Shown here in pieces: positions 1 to 8,576 of a stretch of DNA of 64,000 bases (its first letter is position 1; every line of letters starts with the position of its first letter). The notes under the pieces were generated by a model, which had not been told where the DNA came from, did no database searches, and worked only from the letters and a program-made list of their open reading frames with translations. Source of the DNA: Paenibacillus oleatilyticus (lineage in GTDB: Bacteria > Bacillota > Bacilli > Paenibacillales > NBRC-103111); contig NZ_JAHNZO010000023.1 in the NCBI RefSeq assembly GCF_018998565.1, positions 1 through 64,000 of the forward strand, written 5' to 3'. The position numbers and the translations under genes were made by a program.

Positions 1-1041
1 CTGCGGCATATTTGGCTGGGCCGCAAACGGCGCTACGTTCGGCTGTGGCATATTTGGCTGAGCCGCAAACGGCGCTACGTTCGGCTGTGGCATGTTTGGC
101 TGGGCCGCAAACGGCGCTACGTTCGGCTCTGGCATATTCGGCTGGGCCGCAAACGGCGCTACGTTCGGCTGCGGCATGTTTGGCTGGGCCGAAAACGGCG
201 CTATGTTCGGCTGCGGCATATTCGGCTGGGCCGCAAACGGCGCTACGTTCGGCTGCGGCATATTTGGCTGCACCGCATACGGCATTACGTTCGGCTCTGG
301 CATGTTCGGCTGGGCCGAAAACGGCGCTACGTTCGGCTGCGGCATATTCGGCTGGGCCGAGAAAGGCATTACGTTCGGCTCTGGCATATTTGGCTGTATC
401 GAAAACGGCATCACGTTCGGCTCCGGCATATTCGGCGGATGCACCGAATATGGCTCCACGTTCGGCTGTGGAACATTCGGCTGAATCGAAAATGGCGTCA
501 CGTTCGGCTGCGCCATATTCGACAGCGGCATAACGTGCGGTATCCCCAGATTCGCGAGCGGCCCCATATGGGGCGTTTCCATCTCAGGCTGCGAACCTAC
601 ATTAGGCATGCCTACGTTCGGCGCGAGCGGAAGCTCCGAGATCGGAGACGCTTCAACAGGCAGCGGAGCTTGCGGAGCAGCCGGCGGGTAAGGATTCGGA
701 TTCGAGCCCGGCTTCGGAATGTAGACGACATCTCCGGTCATCAATACGTTCGGATTTTTGAGCTGCGGGTTGGCCGCAATCATGTCCGCAAGCGGAACTC
801 CCCACGCTTTGCCCAGCTTCCAAAGCGAGTCCCCCTGAACCACAACGTGCTTATACAAATAATCTGTTGGCGGGGGGGCTACCGGCTTCGGCGCATGAGG
901 AATTTTCACCTTCTGCCCGACATCGATGACGTTCGGATCGGTGATTTGCGGGTTGGCCGCGATCAGCTTGTCGAGCTCGACGCCGTACTTTTGGGACAGC
1001 CCGTAGAGCGACTCGCCTTTCTTGACGATATGAATCTTCAC
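1..1041 (-). CDS. safA: SafA-like spore coat assembly protein, 3' end outside the window
   Basis: The gene reads leftward from a GTG at 1041 (AAGGAGG eight bases upstream) and is still open at base 1, so 347 codons are visible. The product begins MKIHIVKKGESLYGLSQKYG, the start typical of SafA. A first LysM domain covers residues 3-47 and a second about 62-108. After a Pro-rich stretch come roughly a dozen 14-residue repeats of the type NVAPFAAQPNMPQP, each 42 bp, filling bases 1 to about 500. SafA is recruited by SpoVID to the forespore surface and builds the inner coat; a spoVID-like gene lies at 31462-32769. LysM identity is certain; the SafA name rests on the N-terminus, the repeats and synteny. 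Confidence 0.85.
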   Translation of the reverse strand, partial: MKIHIVKKGESLYGLSQKYGVELDKLIAANPQITDPNVIDVGQKVKIPHAPKPVAPPPTDYLYKHVVVQGDSLWKLGKAWGVPLADMIAANPQLKNPNVLMTGDVVYIPKPGSNPNPYPPAAPQAPLPVEASPISELPLAPNVGMPNVGSQPEMETPHMGPLANLGIPHVMPLSNMAQPNVTPFSIQPNVPQPNVEPYSVHPPNMPEPNVMPFSIQPNMPEPNVMPFSAQPNMPQPNVAPFSAQPNMPEPNVMPYAVQPNMPQPNVAPFAAQPNMPQPNIAPFSAQPNMPQPNVAPFAAQPNMPEPNVAPFAAQPNMPQPNVAPFAAQPNMPQPNVAPFAAQPNMPQ

Positions 1042-1157
1042 TGCGTAAACCTCCTTCAGTTGTGCGGAAGTCGTTCTGACTTAAGAAAACCGCTTGATTT
1101 CCGGCCCGGAACCGGCTACGTGAAGCCCGCTGGCGCTCCGGAACAAAATGACATTAC

Positions 1158-1186
1158 AGTTTATGCAGCAAAGTAGGCATTTGACC
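1158..1186 (-). promoter_or_regulatory. Candidate sigma-E promoter of the safA-like gene
   Basis: Reading leftward, GTCAAAT (1179-1185) is followed after 13 bp by CATAAACT (1158-1165). The second element matches the sigma-E -10 consensus CATACAMT at seven of eight positions. The B. subtilis safA gene is transcribed by sigma-E. Inference from motif and gene identity only. Confidence 0.5.
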
Positions 1187-1271
1187 ATCCGAATCGAAAA
1201 AAATGGTACGAAACCACAGTATCTCCTGCTATCCACGATAGAGCGCGATTCCCCTGTATCTAGTCAAAACT

Positions 1272-1305
1272 TCAAAAAAAAGAAACCTGCCGCAGGCAGA
1301 TTTCC
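1272..1305 (-). terminator. Rho-independent terminator after pheA
   Basis: On the minus strand an imperfect stem (GAAAtCTGCC against GGCAGgTTTC) is followed by a run of T residues (1273-1280). It closes the amino-acid operon that ends with pheA. The rest of 1042-1408 holds the safA-like promoter and no convincing gene. Confidence 0.8.
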
Positions 1306-1408
1306 TCAAAATTACCAGTTAATCGCAAAAATCGACGCTCTCGCCGAAATTTCGCATTCTTTTTGCTGCCGTATTCGCCGTTTAAATAAACGACCTGTAC
1401 CATACGGA

Positions 1409-2293
1409 CTAGACTTTTGCCGTTTCGTTTCCGTAAGAAAACGTAGGGTAGCAGCCCATGAGCCGAACTTGGCAACCGATGGCCTCAATTTCTTGCAGAG
1501 CCGCAGGAAGCAGCACGGAATCCATCGAAGCCTCAATATCGATATAAAAATAATAGCTTCCCAGCTTTTTCTTTGTCGGGCGCGACTCAATTTTGGACAA
1601 GTTGATGCGCCTCCATGCAAACGCCGAGAGCACCTGATGCAGCGCCCCCGGAAAATCTTCCGGCAGCGTGACCAGGATGGTCGTTTTCCGGTCGGCCGTC
1701 TCTTTGAGCTGCGGCTTCTCGTGACCGATCAGCACGAAGCGCGTGAAATTGTTCTGATGGTCCTGCACGCCCGCCGCCAGCGTCTCCAGCCCGTACAATG
1801 CCCCGGCGCCGAGCGGCGCAAGCGCAGCTGCGGCAGGATCGCCAAGCTCTCTGACCATGCGTGCCGCTTCGCCGTTGCTGCCGACAGGCTCCAGCTCCAC
1901 ATCGGGCAAGTGCGTACGCAGAAACTGCTGGCATTGCGCCAGCGTTACCCCGTGAGAATAAATTTTGCGGATCGCTCCGCAAGCCGCCTCCAGCTCGTCC
2001 GAACCACCCGGTCCGCCGGGCAAACGCAGCAGATTGATCGAAATGGGATATACCCACTCCGCCTGAATCGGCAGGTCCACATTGTGCACGAGCCAGTCTA
2101 CATGCAGGCTGACAGAGCCTTCGAACGTATTTTCGATCGGAATCACGCTGTAATCGGTCACACCGTTTACCGTCGATTCGAACACATCCGCAATCAATTT
2201 GTAATTTACATAGTCAAAAGCGTCCCGACCAAGATAATGATGTGCGGATTCTTCGGTGTACGTTCCAGGTCCGAGGAGCGATATTCGCTTCAT
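1409..2293 (-). CDS. pheA: Prephenate dehydratase
   Basis: The enzyme converts prephenate to phenylpyruvate, the committed step to phenylalanine. The 294 residues are the monofunctional bacterial form: catalytic domain about 1-190 with PIEN at 52-55 and the signature TRF at 184-186, then a C-terminal ACT domain with GALH (216-219) and ESRP (236-239), the phenylalanine-binding motifs that mediate feedback inhibition. The ATG overlaps the thrB stop by four bases (ATGA), so the two are translationally coupled; GGGAGAG lies eight bases upstream. It is the last gene of the pheB-hom-thrC-thrB-pheA unit. Confidence 0.96.
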   Translation of the reverse strand: MKRISLLGPGTYTEESAHHYLGRDAFDYVNYKLIADVFESTVNGVTDYSVIPIENTFEGSVSLHVDWLVHNVDLPIQAEWVYPISINLLRLPGGPGGSDELEAACGAIRKIYSHGVTLAQCQQFLRTHLPDVELEPVGSNGEAARMVRELGDPAAAALAPLGAGALYGLETLAAGVQDHQNNFTRFVLIGHEKPQLKETADRKTTILVTLPEDFPGALHQVLSAFAWRRINLSKIESRPTKKKLGSYYFYIDIEASMDSVLLPAALQEIEAIGCQVRLMGCYPTFSYGNETAKV

Positions 2294-3270
2294 GCCCGGT
2301 TCTCTCCCTTTATCATTTCAAATAGTGTACGTCCGTCGTCCGCAGAGGTCAATCGGTGCGCCTGAACCCCCGCTCTGTCGGGACTCAGCCACATCGTCGA
2401 AGCCTCGATCCCTTCTTCCTTCAACGTTCCCCGCATGAACGCCTCAAGCTCCGCCTTCCGGGTGCTGCGTCGGTCGACGAGCGCCAGCATCGTCGGACCC
2501 GCGCCGCTAAGTGCGACGCCGAGCGCGCCGTGGTCCGTCGCTTCGGCGAGGATCTTGGCCAGCCCGGGCACGAGCGGAGCCCGGTAAGGCTGATGCAGCG
2601 CGTCCTTCATCGCGCGCGCGATCATGTCGAGCCGCCCGGTGCACAGGGCGGCTACCAGCACCGACGAATGGCCGACGTTGAAGACGGCGTTCTCGAGGCT
2701 CTGCTCACGCGGCAGCACCCCGCGAGCTTTGTCCGTCGACAGCTGGAAGTGCGGGATCGCCACCAGCACTTCCAGCTGTTCGTGCGGCTCGATGCGGATA
2801 TGCTCCGCCCGCTTGCCATCCCAGAAAGCGACGACGATGCCGCCAAACAGCGAGGCTCCGACATTGTCGGGATGCTGTTCCAGCTCCGTCGCCATTTGAA
2901 ACAAATCGTCGTCGGTAAACGGACGATCGATCAGCGCGTTAGCCGCAGCCAGCGCGCCGACAATGGCCGAAGCGCTGCTGCCGAGGCCGCGCGTCAACGG
3001 AATGTCGCTGTACATCGCAATGTACAGCTCCGGATGACGGACACCGGCCCGTTCGAACACCATTTGGGCTACTTTGTAAATGAGATTGCTTTTATCCGCA
3101 GGCACACCGTTCATCTGGTCGCCAAAAAGCTCAATCTGCGTTGTCTCGGCAAGCCCCATTTCAATCCAAGCATACAAATTCAGTGCCATTCCCAGCGTAT
3201 CGAAGCCGGGGCCGAGGTTGGCCGTGCTGGCCGGCACCTTGACGCGCACTCTCCTGCTGCCGTTTTCCAT
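2290..3270 (-). CDS. thrB: Homoserine kinase
   Basis: GHMP-family kinase that phosphorylates homoserine to O-phosphohomoserine for threonine synthesis. The N-terminus has the substrate-binding segment around PASTANLGPGFD (13-24), and the GHMP ATP loop is LTRGLGSSASA (92-102). At 326 residues the length is normal for the family. It starts 16 bases after thrC ends and overlaps pheA by four bases. Its own ribosome-binding site is weak, which fits coupling to thrC. Confidence 0.95.
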   Translation of the reverse strand: MENGSRRVRVKVPASTANLGPGFDTLGMALNLYAWIEMGLAETTQIELFGDQMNGVPADKSNLIYKVAQMVFERAGVRHPELYIAMYSDIPLTRGLGSSASAIVGALAAANALIDRPFTDDDLFQMATELEQHPDNVGASLFGGIVVAFWDGKRAEHIRIEPHEQLEVLVAIPHFQLSTDKARGVLPREQSLENAVFNVGHSSVLVAALCTGRLDMIARAMKDALHQPYRAPLVPGLAKILAEATDHGALGVALSGAGPTMLALVDRRSTRKAELEAFMRGTLKEEGIEASTMWLSPDRAGVQAHRLTSADDGRTLFEMIKGENRA

Positions 3271-3286
3271 AGTTACCGCGACGCCC

Positions 3287-4348
3287 CTAACCTTCGAGCT
3301 TGCGGATCGCTTCCATGACCGCTTCTTCGGAGTCTTGCACGACCATCGGTTCTGCGCTGACGCTCTTGATGGCGATGTTCGGATCTTTAAGACCGTGTCC
3401 CGTCAGCACGCAGACGACGGATTGGCCCTTCTCGAAGTAACCTTCGCTCTTCAGCTTCATGACGCCTGCGATCGACGCCGCCGAGGCCGGTTCGGCAAAG
3501 ATCCCTTCGCGCGCGGCAATCGTCTTGTAAGCATGCAAGATCTGCTCGTCCGTCACAAAATTGATTTGACCGCCGGAATCTTTAGCTGCCGCCTCCGCAC
3601 CTTTCCAAGTGGCCGGGTTGCCGATGCGGATCGCCGTCGCGATCGTTTCCGGGTTCGGGATCGGTTCGCCGCGCACGATAGCCGCCGCGCCCTCGGCTTC
3701 GAAGCCGATCATTTTTGGCAGCGACTTCGATTTGCCGTTCTCGTAGTACTCCTTGAATCCTTTCCAATAAGCGGTAATGTTGCCCGCATTGCCAACTGGA
3801 ATCGCGAGATAGTCCGGCGCTTTGCCAAGCTGATCGCATACCTCGAACGCTGCCGTCTTTTGGCCCTCGATCCGGAACGGATTGACGGAGTTTACCAGCG
3901 TGATCGGGTGCTTGGCCGTAATTTCGCGTACGATCTCAAGCGCACGGTCGAAGTTTCCTTCAATGGCGATGACCTTGGCGCCGTAAATAATCGCTTGAGC
4001 CAGCTTGCCGAGCGCGATGTTGTTGTTCGGAATAAGCACGATGCAGTTCAGCCCGCCGCGCGCCGCATAAGCGGCTGCCGCCGCCGACGTATTGCCTGTG
4101 GAGGCGCACATAATCGTGCGGCTGCCCTCTTCCATCGCCTTGGCAACGGCCATCACCATCCCGCGGTCTTTGAACGAGCCGGTCGGGTTCAAGCCCTCAT
4201 ATTTGAAATAAATGTCGAGGTCGAGCTCGTTCGACAAATTTTCCGCGCGGACGAGCGGCGTATTGCCTTCCTGCAGGGTGAGCAGCGGCGTGTTGTCGTT
4301 CACCGGCAAATATTGTTTATAGGTCTGCAGCAATCCCATGTATCTCAT
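3287..4348 (-). CDS. thrC: Threonine synthase
   Basis: PLP enzyme converting O-phosphohomoserine to threonine. The PLP lysine is K60 in GSFKDRG, and the phosphate-binding loop is seen in [15 protein letters not shown]. The 353-residue length and the N-terminal form ([13 protein letters not shown]) match the short Bacillus-type enzyme. The ATG at 4348 is preceded by GGAGG ten bases upstream, inside the end of hom, so hom and thrC are closely coupled. Confidence 0.96.
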   Translation of the reverse strand: MRYMGLLQTYKQYLPVNDNTPLLTLQEGNTPLVRAENLSNELDLDIYFKYEGLNPTGSFKDRGMVMAVAKAMEEGSRTIMCASTGNTSAAAAAYAARGGLNCIVLIPNNNIALGKLAQAIIYGAKVIAIEGNFDRALEIVREITAKHPITLVNSVNPFRIEGQKTAAFEVCDQLGKAPDYLAIPVGNAGNITAYWKGFKEYYENGKSKSLPKMIGFEAEGAAAIVRGEPIPNPETIATAIRIGNPATWKGAEAAAKDSGGQINFVTDEQILHAYKTIAAREGIFAEPASAASIAGVMKLKSEGYFEKGQSVVCVLTGHGLKDPNIAIKSVSAEPMVVQDSEEAVMEAIRKLEG

Positions 4349-4353
4349 TTCGA

Positions 4354-5640
4354 TTAGCCCTCCACTCGGTATACGCTTTTGATCGCATGAACGACGTCCA
4401 TAGCTTCGAATTGTTTCAGCACCTTGTTCATCGCCGCCTTGTTGGCGTCGTGCGTGATAATGATGATTTCGGCAAGCGGGTTTGTTGCATTCGGGTGCTG
4501 TAGAACCGATTCCAGGCTAACCCCGTGCTCGGCGAACACTTGCGTGATTTGGGACAGCACGCCCGCTTTGTCGGCAACGTGCAGCAGGATGAAATTTTTG
4601 GAAGCGATCTGCTCGTCGGTTTTCAGCTTCTTCTCTTTGTACGGGATGAACCCGCGGCGGCCGTTGACGCCAAGATTCAGGTTGCGGACGACAGCGACAA
4701 GGTCGGCCACAACCGACGTTGCCGTCGGCATCTCGCCCGCGCCGGGACCGTAAAACATCGTCTCGCCTACCGCTTCGCCATACACGTAGACGGCGTTGAA
4801 CACTCCGTTGACGGACGCCAGCGGATGCGACGTTTTCACCATCGTCGGTTGAACGCTGATGCTAATATGCTCGTCCTGACGCTCGGCGATGCCGAGCAGT
4901 TTCACTTCGTAACCCAAACGTTTGCCGTACGTAATATCCTCTTTGGTTACGCCGGAGATGCCCTTCACTTCCACATCCGCCAGCGCGACGTTAGCGTGAA
5001 AGCCGAGCGTGCCGAGAATCGTCATTTTCCGCGCGGCATCAAAGCCCTCGACGTCGGAGGTCGGATCAGCTTCGGCGTAGCCGAGCTCCTGCGCTTCCTT
5101 CAGCACATCGGCGTAAGCCGCGCCTTCCTTGCTCATTTTCGTCAAAATATAATTGGTCGTTCCGTTGACGATACCCATAATCTTCGTGATCCGGTCGGAA
5201 GAAAAGCCTTCGATCAACGTGCGGATGATCGGAATACCGCCGGCTACGCTCGCTTCGTAGAAGACGTCGCAGCCTTTCTCGGCAGCCTTCGCCAAAATTT
5301 CCGGACCGTGCAGCGCCATCAGGTCTTTGTTTGCCGTAACTATGTGCTTGCCGCGCTCCAGCGCGCCAAGCATCAGCTGCTTCGTCAGCTCGATACCGCC
5401 CATCACTTCGACGATGACGTCGATCTCCGGATTCTCGATGACATCCCAGGGATTTTCCGTCAGCATATCCGGCGATACGTTGATACTGCGGGCTTTATTT
5501 TTGTCCTGCACCAAAATTTTAGCGATTTCGATCGGCGAGCCCGATTGGCTCATCAGATCGTGCTGATGTCCTTCCACGATGCGAACGACCCCGGTACCGA
5601 CCGTACCGAGACCGAGTAATCCAACTTTGACCGGTTTCAT
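4354..5640 (-). CDS. hom: Homoserine dehydrogenase with C-terminal ACT domain
   Basis: Reduces aspartate semialdehyde to homoserine, the branch point to threonine and methionine. The Rossmann nucleotide site GLLGLGTVG is at residues 7-15; the central domain has [12 protein letters not shown] and NGTTNYIL, with the catalytic-region segment [13 protein letters not shown]. The last 75 residues form an ACT domain, the likely threonine sensor. I chose ATG 5640 rather than an in-frame start at 5685, because AGGAGG sits six bases before 5640 and the protein then begins at the Rossmann fold. 428 residues. Confidence 0.95.
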   Translation of the reverse strand: MKPVKVGLLGLGTVGTGVVRIVEGHQHDLMSQSGSPIEIAKILVQDKNKARSINVSPDMLTENPWDVIENPEIDVIVEVMGGIELTKQLMLGALERGKHIVTANKDLMALHGPEILAKAAEKGCDVFYEASVAGGIPIIRTLIEGFSSDRITKIMGIVNGTTNYILTKMSKEGAAYADVLKEAQELGYAEADPTSDVEGFDAARKMTILGTLGFHANVALADVEVKGISGVTKEDITYGKRLGYEVKLLGIAERQDEHISISVQPTMVKTSHPLASVNGVFNAVYVYGEAVGETMFYGPGAGEMPTATSVVADLVAVVRNLNLGVNGRRGFIPYKEKKLKTDEQIASKNFILLHVADKAGVLSQITQVFAEHGVSLESVLQHPNATNPLAEIIIITHDANKAAMNKVLKQFEAMDVVHAIKSVYRVEG

Positions 5641-5694
5641 AGGGTTCCTCCTGATTGTAGTAGTGCATAAAGTAGATGGTCCCAAAAATTAGTT

Positions 5695-6168
5695 CTAGCC
5701 TTGCCCCACCAAAGCGGCCCGGCTTACCCCTTCCTGGCTGCGCAGCTTGTCGAGCAGCGAGGCGACGGTCTCGCCCATCATGGACGTTTCCACCGAGATG
5801 ACAACATTGGCTACGCCTTGCAGCGGGATCGTCTGGTGAATCGTCAGCACGTTGCCCTCAAGGCCGGCAATCATCGCAAGCACCCGGGACAAAATCGCCG
5901 GCCGATGCTCCAAATCCATCGAGATCGTTACGATCCGCTCCCGTTCGAGCTTGCTGAGCGGGAAAATCCCGTCCTTATACTTGTAAAAAGCGCTTCGGCT
6001 CAGCTCCACCTGCTCCACCGCTTCGTGAATGGTCTTCACTTCTCCGCGGGCCAGCAGCTCTTTGGCCTGCACCGTCTTAATCAGCGCCTCGGGCAGTATA
6101 TCTTCACGCACCAAAAAGTAGCGCTCCGTCCCGATTCGGTTATCCTGAACGGCTTGTTTTTCCGGCAC
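5695..6168 (-). CDS. pheB: ACT domain-containing protein, PheB type
   Basis: A 157-residue protein with an N-terminal segment of about 75 residues (helix-turn-helix-like SRSAFYKYKDGIFPL) and a C-terminal ACT domain (ITISMDLEHRP onward, about 78-150). It matches the UPF0735/PheB family that neighbours pheA or hom in Bacillales. ACT domains bind amino acids; a regulatory role in Phe/Thr synthesis is inferred from the operon, not shown. The start is GTG at 6168 with AGAGAGGA eight bases upstream. First gene of the operon. Confidence 0.88.
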   Translation of the reverse strand: MPEKQAVQDNRIGTERYFLVREDILPEALIKTVQAKELLARGEVKTIHEAVEQVELSRSAFYKYKDGIFPLSKLERERIVTISMDLEHRPAILSRVLAMIAGLEGNVLTIHQTIPLQGVANVVISVETSMMGETVASLLDKLRSQEGVSRAALVGQG

Positions 6169-6213
6169 TGTAACAGTCCTCTCTAAAAAGACGATTGTTT
6201 TTACCTAGTGGAC

Positions 6214-6243
6214 ATTATATCGCAAAGCGAAGACTTCCCGCAA
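6214..6243 (-). promoter_or_regulatory. Candidate sigma-A promoter of the pheB-hom-thrCB-pheA operon
   Basis: Minus strand: TTGCGG (6238-6243), an 18-bp spacer, and a perfect TATAAT (6214-6219), 46 bases before the pheB-like start. I see no T-box or other structured leader between it and the first gene. Confidence 0.65.
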
Positions 6244-6317
6244 TAGGCTTTTTTCGATAGTTTGTGATAAAGTGGTATTCAGCAAATCCGCGTTAAGCAC
6301 AAAGGAGAGGACGAAGC

Positions 6318-6821
6318 TTGATACGAGCGCGTTTGATGGCTACGGCGATCTTATTTCACGGAAACGATATGCTGATGATGAAACGCTCCCCCAACCGGAC
6401 GCTATCCCCCGGCTTATGGGCATCTGTGGGCGGACATATGGAGCCGCACGAAATCGGCGACCCGGCGGCGGCGGTACTTCGGGAAATTTATGAGGAAACC
6501 GGACTGCTGGCGGAGCATATCGCGAATCTGCGGCTGCAGTACATCTTAATACGCCTTAACCAACAGGAAGTGCGCCAGCAGTTTATCTACACGGCCGAAA
6601 CCTTGAAAAGGGACGTCGGCTCGACCGACGAGGGGGAGCTGCATTGGATTCCGCGCCATCAAGTGCTACACCGCGAGATCCCGTTTATTTTCCGCAAGCT
6701 GCTGGAGCATTATTTTACCGAAGGGCCGAATCCCCACGTTTGGGTCGGAACGGCGGGCTATGACGAAGATGGTAATTCTACCGTGCATTGGACGCAGCTC
6801 ATCGACCCGCAGCAAATCTGA
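6318..6821 (+). CDS. NUDIX hydrolase
   Basis: A stand-alone NUDIX protein of 167 residues; the substrate cannot be read from the sequence. The NUDIX box is at about 39-63 (GGHMEPHE...REIYEETGL): the REUxEExGU core is intact, but two extra residues lie between the Gly/Glu part and RE compared with the usual GX5EX7REUXEEXGU spacing. TTG at 6318 is taken as the start because AAAGGAGAGG is seven bases upstream; the next ATG is inside the fold. It is transcribed away from the amino-acid operon. Confidence 0.85.
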   Translation: MIRARLMATAILFHGNDMLMMKRSPNRTLSPGLWASVGGHMEPHEIGDPAAAVLREIYEETGLLAEHIANLRLQYILIRLNQQEVRQQFIYTAETLKRDVGSTDEGELHWIPRHQVLHREIPFIFRKLLEHYFTEGPNPHVWVGTAGYDEDGNSTVHWTQLIDPQQI

Positions 6822-6848
6822 TCTTCTCCCCGTATGTCAAAAACAAAG

Positions 6849-7098
6849 AGGGCGCCCTAGATGAGCGCCCTCAGATTGTTGAGAAAGTGGTTCTGACTGA
6901 AATAGAGAAACATACGTAGGTGGGGAGAAGCAATAGCGGCCGCCTTTGTCTGCGGGAAATACCCGCTGTTAAGCGGCTTCAATTAAAATTTCCCGCTGAC
7001 AAGAGCGGTCGGAAGTGGATACCCCACCACCTCGTAAACCCTATTACCTCAATTACTCACTTTCTCAACAAGCTCAGGGCGCCCTAGATGAGCGCCCT
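6849..7098. mobile_element. Small terminal-inverted-repeat element flanked by a 23-bp direct repeat (MITE-like)
   Basis: The stretch contains two identical 23-bp direct copies of a hairpin-forming sequence (6849-6871 and 7076-7098; arms AGGGCGC and GCGCCCT). Between them lies a segment of about 196 bp whose ends are inverted repeats: TTGTTGAGAAAGTG at 6876-6889 and its complement at 7058-7071, with imperfect extension to about 50 bp. No open reading frame is present. The left hairpin, read on the minus strand, is followed by a T-rich tract and looks like the terminator of the gene at 7135-8196. A non-autonomous element inserted into that terminator with target duplication is the simplest reading. 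Confidence 0.6.
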
Positions 7099-7134
7099 TC
7101 CCTTCAACCATATCGCTTTTGCAGCCCGCGTCCA

Positions 7135-8196
7135 TCAGCCGCTCATTTTCTTCCGTGACAGCTTTCCGCTCTGGCCGATACCGCTGAGCTCACGCCATTT
7201 GACCAGCAGTTTATACGCTTCTTTGCGCTGCAATAAGGAGCGGGCCAGCTGGAAGCCTTCTTCATACGATCCGACCTTGTCAAACCAATACAATCGCAGC
7301 CCGGCGTTAAAAACGACATGCTCCCGCTCGTTGTGCAGTTCCGGTGCTTCTTCTCCTTGTATGATGCGCTCCAGAAGCTCAAGCTGGCGTTCTTTGCCGC
7401 ATTTCTCCAAAGGAGCTCCATGAAAGCCAAATGTCCCGGGATCGATCGTGGTTGCCTCATCGCCCCATGGGGTCACCTTACGAATCGAGCTACTTTTATG
7501 AAGCGGCAAATCTTCCGTACCTTCTATTCCCTGTATAAGGTAAGCCGTTTCCACTCCGGATTTCGGCAGCAGCTTCAGCAGCCGCTCCATCGCCGTCTTA
7601 TGACGAACCCCTAGGATGATAAATTGCGAGTGAACCGGATTCATGGCCTGCTCGACCGTATCCAGCAAGGTCCTCAAGCCGACTTCCTCCCGAACCGGGC
7701 GCACGCGGCCGAATGGCAGACACATGAGCTCCGTCCAAATAAAGCCGATACCGAGCTGCAAAAATACCGCTTCCCATTCTCTCGCCCCAAGCACAATTTG
7801 AAGCCCGAGTCCCTCCAGAAGCGATTTCATCGATTGCCCTGTTCGCGGGGAAAACGATTCGCCGCCGTGCAGCACCTGAGGAAAGCCGACGGAGGCCAGC
7901 AGCAGACTGACCGGAATCGTCAACGGAAAGCACGATCGTCCGTTATGCGGACCAGCGGAGTTAAGCGAATGAGAGAACGAACGATAGGGCAAGGAATATT
8001 TGCGGAAAACATCGATGAACCCCGTCATCTCCTCTTCCGTTTCTCCTCTCATCCGCATCGCCATCAGAAATGCGGCCGTTTGCGCATCCGTCGAGTCGCC
8101 GCGCGCAATGGCGTGAGCTGCAGCTACCGCTTCGTCATAGCTCAAGTTCCGGGTCCCGGGCTTCCGGCTCCCTACCGCTTTGATCCACTCCTTCAA
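7135..8196 (-). CDS. Anthranilate phosphoribosyltransferase-like protein (TrpD paralogue)
   Basis: The product (353 residues from TTG 8196; AGGAGGTGG seven bases upstream) has the glycosyltransferase family 3 fold: an N-terminal helical domain (LSYDEAVAAAHAIARGDSTD) and a nucleoside phosphorylase-like core. Where TrpD has the PRPP loop GTGGD, this protein has NSAGPHNGRS (79-88), and the KHGNR motif is replaced by LHGGES (109-114). It is therefore a paralogue, not the tryptophan enzyme, and no trp genes are nearby. An earlier in-frame start at 8223 lacks a ribosome-binding site. Function unknown; the promoter suggests nitrogen control. Confidence 0.75.
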   Translation of the reverse strand: MKEWIKAVGSRKPGTRNLSYDEAVAAAHAIARGDSTDAQTAAFLMAMRMRGETEEEMTGFIDVFRKYSLPYRSFSHSLNSAGPHNGRSCFPLTIPVSLLLASVGFPQVLHGGESFSPRTGQSMKSLLEGLGLQIVLGAREWEAVFLQLGIGFIWTELMCLPFGRVRPVREEVGLRTLLDTVEQAMNPVHSQFIILGVRHKTAMERLLKLLPKSGVETAYLIQGIEGTEDLPLHKSSSIRKVTPWGDEATTIDPGTFGFHGAPLEKCGKERQLELLERIIQGEEAPELHNEREHVVFNAGLRLYWFDKVGSYEEGFQLARSLLQRKEAYKLLVKWRELSGIGQSGKLSRKKMSG

Positions 8197-8417
8197 GACG
8201 GAACCACCTCCTGAAAATATCAACCTTCGGCATGCGAAAGGCTAAGGGGTATAAGACGGCCTAAGGACGAGAACGAAAGCATACAGATACTGAGGGCCGT
8301 CTAATGATCCGACTCCCCAACCGGCATATTAAATGTTACTTTTGTTGACATATATTAAGATAACGATTGAGAACCAAGCGTTTCCGCAAAATAAAACGTC
8401 ATAAAAGCACAATTCAA

Positions 8418-8434
8418 TGTAATATTTCATTACA
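8418..8434. promoter_or_regulatory. GlnR/TnrA-type operator
   Basis: TGTAATATTTCATTACA is a perfect match to TGTNA-N7-TNACA and is itself an inverted repeat. It lies just downstream of a candidate -10 box (8442-8447), over the expected transcription start, where a bound regulator would repress. Assignment to GlnR is inferred from the consensus. Confidence 0.55.
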
Positions 8435-8441
8435 CTAATTT

Positions 8442-8470
8442 ACTATACAATTCAAAAGAAAAAAGTTCAA
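8442..8470 (-). promoter_or_regulatory. Candidate sigma-A promoter of the TrpD-like gene
   Basis: Minus strand: TTGAAC (8465-8470), 17-bp spacer, TATAGT (8442-8447). The implied leader to 8196 is about 240 nt and includes an inverted repeat AGACGGCC/GGCCGTCT with a long loop near 8254-8312. The rest of 8197-8576 is AT-rich with no gene. Confidence 0.6.
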
Positions 8471-8518
8471 CACTATTTTTTTATCGATCCATTCGTATCC
8501 CCCCTCCAAAATTAATCA

Positions 8519-8564
8519 ACAAAAAAACACCAACCTCACATGTTTATCACACGTTCGATTGATG
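8519..8564 (-). terminator. Possible terminator after obg
   Basis: Minus strand: a weak two-part stem (CATCAA with TTGGTG outside, CGTGT with ACATG inside) precedes seven T residues (8521-8527). The stem contains wobble pairs and an internal loop, so this is tentative. Confidence 0.4.
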
Positions 8565-8576
8565 CTTTCCGTTGTT

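Noticed and set aside
1-500. Regularly spaced repeats resembling a CRISPR array or plus-strand Gly/Phe-rich reading frames
   Set aside because: There are no unique spacers, the period is exactly 42 bp, and the minus-strand frame is continuous with two LysM domains and a good start. The plus-strand frames are by-products of the repeat.
8349-8375. Fur-box-like sequence in the TrpD-like leader
   Set aside because: Only about half of the 7-1-7 positions match; the GlnR-type box nearby is far stronger.
8480-8515. Strong GGAGGGGGG site followed by ATG and a stop two codons later (minus strand)
   Set aside because: It lies upstream of the predicted TrpD-like promoter and after obg; a three-codon peptide cannot be supported, though a decayed gene remnant is possible.
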